DNA of 5,744 bases, from positions 1 through 5,744 of the forward strand of contig JBOGED010000011.1 of assembly GCA_050743625.1 (NCBI GenBank). The letters are read 5' to 3'. Below are positions 5,735 through 5,744 of the stretch, piece after piece. The notes beneath the pieces were generated by a model. That model had not been told where the DNA came from and searched no databases. It worked only from the letters and a program-made list of their open reading frames with translations. The translations under genes and the position numbers were made by a program. Each line of letters opens with the position of its first letter. The first letter of the stretch is position 1. The DNA comes from JBOGED01 sp050743625 (GTDB taxonomy: Bacteria; Actinomycetota; Nitriliruptoria; Euzebyales; Egibacteraceae).

Positions 5735-5744
5735 CGGTATACCG
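5735..5744. repeat. 10-bp palindrome at the window edge
   Basis: CGGTATACCG is a perfect palindrome ending at the last base of the window, about 97 bp upstream of the ABC-F start. Read on the minus strand it contains TATACC, which agrees with a -10 hexamer at four of six positions; a -35 would lie outside the window. It could be part of a promoter or of a longer operator cut off by the window end. Confidence 0.3.

Overview
The window reads as chromosomal DNA of a high-GC bacterium, most likely an actinobacterium. The basis is the very G/C-biased third codon positions, two GTG starts (at 115 and at 5638 on the minus strand), long antisense shadow frames, and protein families common in that phylum. 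The genus cannot be fixed from the sequence. I see no tRNA, rRNA, CRISPR array, insertion sequence, integrase or attachment site.

Layout: (1) 1-114 is an upstream region ending in a strong Shine-Dalgarno. (2) 115-1875 (+) is a large membrane-linked calcineurin-like metallophosphoesterase. (3) 1836-2597 (-) is a GNAT-family N-acetyltransferase that converges on it and overlaps its 3' end by 40 bp. (4) 2598-2749 is a 152-bp divergent intergenic region with an operator-like inverted repeat, a possible promoter and a small GC hairpin followed by T residues. (5) 2750-3370 (+) is an unrecognised small protein with a helical N-terminus and a C-terminal half resembling small proteins of actinobacterial phages. 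(6) 3373-4002 (-) is a MOSC-domain protein of YiiM type, separated from the convergent gene by only 2 bp. (7) 4013-5638 (-) is a two-domain ABC-F ATPase, 10 bp upstream of the MOSC gene and probably in one operon with it. (8) 5639-5744 is the ABC-F leader, with a possible translational-attenuation structure and a palindrome at the window edge.

The genes form at least three transcription units rather than one pathway. The clearest unit is ABC-F followed by MOSC. ABC-F proteins act on ribosomes and some protect them from antibiotics; YiiM-like MOSC proteins handle N-hydroxylated bases or other N-oxygenated compounds. A shared xenobiotic-defence role is possible but is inference. No complete, clearly new multi-gene system is visible. 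The best leads are the ABC-F leader, the unknown 206-residue protein with its operator-like upstream repeat, and the membrane phosphoesterase whose motif-IV histidine seems to be missing.
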